From assembly GCA_022376925.1 (NCBI GenBank), contig JAIOJX010000032.1, positions 204,410,939-204,474,938 on the forward strand: a stretch of DNA of 64,000 nucleotides. Reading direction: 5' to 3'. The translations under genes were made by a program, and so were the position numbers. Numbering within the stretch: the first letter of the stretch is position 1; each line of letters starts with the position of its first letter. Positions 60,635 through 64,000 of the stretch are shown here, in pieces. This DNA is from Tragulus kanchil (Eukaryota; Chordata; Mammalia; Artiodactyla; Tragulidae). The notes under the pieces are model-generated. The model worked only from the letters and a program-made list of their open reading frames with translations, did not search any database and was not told the DNA's origin.

Positions 60635-60882
60635 GCTGAAGCTCCAATACTTTGGCCACCTGGTGTGAAGAGTCGACTCATTGGAAAAATCCCTGATAGT
60701 GGGAAAAATCAAAGGCAGAAAGAAAAGGGGACAACAGGGGACAAGATGGTTGGGTGGCATCACTAGGTTAATGGATATGAGTTTGAACAAGTTATAGGAG
60801 ATGGTGAAGGACAGCGAAGCCTGGTGTGCCGCAGTTCATGGGGTTGCAGAGTCTGACAATGACTGAGGGACTGAACTGAACA
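60635..60882 (+). mobile_element. BovB 3' end fragment (third copy)
   Basis: Right half of the same element, starting gctgaagctccaatacttt, created by duplication Q. Confidence 0.92.
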
Positions 60883-61164
60883 TTATAGCGGGACTGTCTT
60901 CTTGCTCGTTGCTTCTGTCCTTGTCTTAACGCCAGACTGTGGGAGGGGAGTTTGTATCAAGGGAAGAAGAGTAGGGGTGAGCTCAAGGAGTTGGAGCTTG
61001 GCCTGGAAGAAAGGCCTGGAATCCTGAAAAGGGAGGCTGTGAGCTGCTCATGGTCTTCTCTTGATCCCAACCTGAACTACAGGCCAGGACTTATCACGCA
61101 AGACACCTAGGGACAGTGAGGTGGAGAGGAGAACAAACAGAGCCCAATTTAAAATTCTAAATAT

Positions 61165-61621
61165 TGTCCCAAAATAGAGACTGAGATTGTAAGGAAAAAA
61201 GGCTTATCTTATTCTGCCTGGAGCTACCACATCTTTGATGATCTAATATTACTAGTGTTGGGTGGATGGGACAGTGGGCTAACTTCGCTGGTTGCAGAAG
61301 GCCAGAGATAAGAAACCCCCTCCCTGGGACACTAGCAGGGCCGGCGATAAGAAACCCCTCCCCACTAACTGCTGGTGAAAGCTTCCCACCACCCCGAATG
61401 TGACTGGTGCAAGACTTTGCCCCACCCCGCTCACTGCCCACAAAAAATGCCCGTGAAAATTTTCCACTGCCAGGCTATTTAAACCTCCACACCCTATCCC
61501 TGGGTGTGAATTCACTGGCCCTGCCTCTTGGGACCACGTGAATTTCGCCTGGGAGCATTGTCCCAATAAATGGCCCGAGTTTGCTTTGCTCTAACCTGGT
61601 CCGGCTCGTCTTTGCCTCACA
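61165..61621 (+). mobile_element. Probable solo LTR (duplicate copy)
   Basis: Second copy of 60008-60464, created by duplication Q. It is not a partner LTR of a provirus, because the copied unit extends well beyond the LTR on both sides. Confidence 0.55.
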
Positions 61622-61784
61622 AAATACCTTTCAACCAGGACTGGTTTTTTCCTGCTCTTCAAGTCACTTTCTCCTACTGTGTTCGTTTTTTAAGCTACTA
61701 CAAAGTGGATATAAATCATCAACAGATACTTAAAATGCACTGTATGGTTTTCTCATTGGGGCGGTGGCTTCAAGTTTTCTAAAC

Positions 61785-63618
61785 TCGAAGCCAGGTCCGT
61801 TGAGTACATGTGAAGAGGGGATGTCTGCATGGGGTCCTCTCTGGGGGCAGGTGCAGAGGCCCAGACGACCTGTGACCACACTCGGTGTCTCAGTTCCACT
61901 CTTAAAGCACAGACGCTCTGACCTCAAACGCAGAGAGCTTTCTAGCCCCTGTTCCCGAAAGAGCGGGGTCCATGATTCTGAAACTCATTGTCACTGGGGA
62001 GCCCAAGGGACCACTCCCAACCACTTCCTCTGCCCTCTGAGCCACTTTTGGCAGACATCATCCACTGAGCAATTACTGAGCACCTATGATGTGCCAACTC
62101 CATGTAAGGGCTGGGGATTCGGCAGGGAGGGAGACAGGCCTAAGCTCTGCTCTAATACACAGAATAATGGGGAGACAGATGATTAAAGAACGTTAATCCA
62201 TGCAGCAGATGACACAAGAAAGGAAGTACAGAGGAGAGTCACCCCATCCAGAATCCAGGGGCCAGGATTTTTTTTTACTGGAGGAATCGAAATTTAATCT
62301 AAGACCTCAAGACTGTTTAAGACATAAGCTAGGTATGGCAGAGAGTGGCTGTGTTTCCTCCGCTTCCTGGACACAGAGCAAGACTCCACTTCCCAGCCTC
62401 CCCTGCAGTTGAGTGACCAGGCGACTGAGCATTAAATAAATGGAATTATGGACAGAATTGAAAAGTACCACTTTCTGGGCCTGGTCCATGTTCTTTGCTC
62501 ATTCAGCAGCTAAAGGCAAAGGACTTCAAGTCCCCAAGGAGAGCAGAACCATGAGATAGAAAGGGGTCAGGTTCGCTGAATCACTGTGCAGAAGGCCTGC
62601 CACACAGGAATGCTCTCATGAATTATTACATTCATGAGAAACATAGTTCTAGTACACAGACCATAGAGATGTGGGATTATCTGTTACAGCAAAACTGGCA
62701 TCATCCTAACTTATAATCAAGTATTACAGAAAAATATATTAGTAAAGCAAGCTACCTAGGAAGTAGCAGTCAGTCAGACAGAATGAAACAGCAGCTCTAG
62801 AACCAAATCAATGAAATTAAATTCTGGTGGCGTATTTCCTAGATGTGTGATCATGAATGATTTAACCTCTGAATCTCAGTTTTCTTTTTTGTAAAATGAA
62901 GATATAAACACCTTCCTTGAAGGTTTGCAGTGAGTATTAAATAAAACATAGCAAGAATGGTTTCTAAGACATAAAAGGCTTATCAAATAATAAACCCCTT
63001 ACAATTAGCTATATGCATTCACAGAATGACATTTAACTAGTAATATGCTTTGGTTACAGTAACAATAATAAAAATTTGCTGAGAAGTAATTATAGTTCAG
63101 GCATTGATCAAATCATTCACATGTATTAATTAATTTCATCCTTCCAGTTCTACAAATGAGGCACTGTTTTCCCCCAGATTTAGAGATAAAGAAATAAAGG
63201 CACGTTTATGTTAAATACGGTGTTCAAGGGGTAAATGGTAGAGTAGGGCTTTAAGTCCAGATGGGTGTGGTCATGATTCCCTCATTACAGACGAGGAAAC
63301 AGAGAAGTGGCATAATTTGCTTAAAGCCACATAGTCTCAAAGTGTCCCAGGCTGAGGTTCTGGAACCAGCCACTACTTACTATGATTCTGTACACGTTGT
63401 TCTCAGACTGTGGGAAGCACCGTCCTTATGTGTTTCAGCAGGTGTGCCGGTGGCTTTGCAGTAATGATACTGACCAAAACTATATACTGCTTCAATAGAC
63501 TGTTAGAAAGGAGCAGGTGAATGTACACCCTTCCGGTGATGAAACTCAAACCCTCTGGTCAATCACAGCTGAGGAGCTTTGGTTTTAACAAGAATGATAT
63601 TTTCACATGAGCTTTAAA
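61785..63618. other. Intergenic DNA with MIR remnants
   Basis: MIR-like pieces near 62060-62130 (ttactgagcacctatgatgt), 62840-62950 (gatttaacctctgaatctca) and 63080-63360 (ttacagacgaggaaacagag). No gene recognised. Confidence 0.55.
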
Positions 63619-64000
63619 GAGCATTAAATAAATGGAATTATGGACAGAATTAAAACCTTTTGGGAGACAGAAAAAATTCAAGCCCCCTTCAGGTTCGCTG
63701 AATCACTGTGCAGAAGGCCTGCCACACAGGAATGCTCTCATGAATTATTACATTCATGAGAAACATAGTTCTAGTACACAGACCATAGAGATGTGGGATT
63801 ATCTGTTACAGCAAAACTGGCATCATCCTAACTTATAATCAAGTATTACAGAAAAATATATTAGTAAAGCAAGCTACCTAGGAAGTAGCAGTCAGTCAGA
63901 CAGAATGAAACAGCAGCTCTAGAACCAAATCAATGAAATTAAATTCTGGTGGCGTATTTCCTAGATGTGTGATCATGAATGATTTAACCTCTGAATCTCA
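62427..64000. repeat. Tandem duplication R (offset 1192 then 1122, cut by window end)
   Basis: The repeat starts with 33 shared bases (62427 and 63619). A stretch of about 108 bases in copy 1 is then replaced by about 38 different bases in copy 2. Identity resumes at 62568/63690 and continues to the end of the window. Confidence 0.93.

Larger units (their letters stand above)
59477..61784. repeat. Tandem duplication Q (offset 1157-1158)
   Basis: 59477-60625 recurs at 60635-61784 after nine bases (cggcctcgg). The last 40 bases of copy 1 are more error-laden than copy 2. Overlap with P makes about 58393-58794 triplicate (again near 59477-59878 and 60635-61036). Confidence 0.97.

Noticed and set aside
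60008..61621. A provirus with two LTRs about 1.16 kb apart
   Set aside because: The duplicated unit extends about 530 bases left and 160 bases right of the LTR, and the space between shows no retroviral coding sequence.
1475..64000. A novel self-replicating or programmed tandem-amplification system making 1.1 kb repeats
   Set aside because: The units share no sequence with one another, the joins have no motif, and several joins carry noisy filler. A uniform overlap length points to assembly.

Overview
The window is ruminant nuclear DNA. Three things show this: many Bov-tA tRNA-derived SINEs, 3' ends of the BovB (RTE) LINE, and CHR-type cetartiodactyl SINEs, together with old L1, MIR and Tigger-like repeats. 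I cannot name the species. An abundant, low-divergence SINE with a GC-rich tail, which I do not recognise from cattle, sheep or goat, hints at another ruminant lineage.

The only functional gene I can support is BATF (basic leucine zipper ATF-like factor), on the minus strand. Coding exon 1 (15321-15383, residues 1-21) and exon 2 (10717-10821, residues 22-56, carrying the DNA-binding basic region) are intact, with consensus splice sites. The last coding exon (rest of the leucine zipper and C-terminus) is not in the window and should lie beyond its left edge. Bases 1-10716 are therefore read as part of intron 2, 10822-15320 as intron 1, about 15384-15660 as the 5' UTR/promoter, and everything to the right as upstream intergenic DNA. 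In human 14q24 this interval separates BATF from JDP2; no JDP2 exon was seen here.

Region by region: 1-10.7 kb holds intron 2 with CHR and Bov-tA SINEs, an L1 3' fragment and a MIR. 10.7-15.7 kb is the BATF 5' half. 16-30 kb is intergenic, with SINEs, a Tigger-like DNA transposon and several GC-tailed SINEs, including one inserted inside another. 30-41 kb is a decayed antisense L1 broken up by SINEs, BovB and an RPL23A processed pseudogene. 41-47 kb holds AT microsatellites and SINEs. 47-64 kb is lower in repeats, with BovB 3' ends and a probable solo LTR.

The dominant structure is not a gene. I count 18 direct, head-to-tail, near-identical duplications with offsets of 1,068-1,192 bases, one roughly every 3.5 kb across the whole window. 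They ignore repeat and gene boundaries. Many are joined by short unrelated or error-ridden filler (9 to 42 bases). About 19 kb of the 64 kb is redundant, so the real locus is probably near 45 kb. The best reading is unmerged contig overlaps or bad gap filling, not biology. I found no convincing novel biological system. The most interesting genuine signals are the GC-tailed SINE family with G-quadruplex-prone tails, the SINE-in-SINE insertion, and a poly(T)-only insertion flanked by target-site duplications inside a BovB copy.
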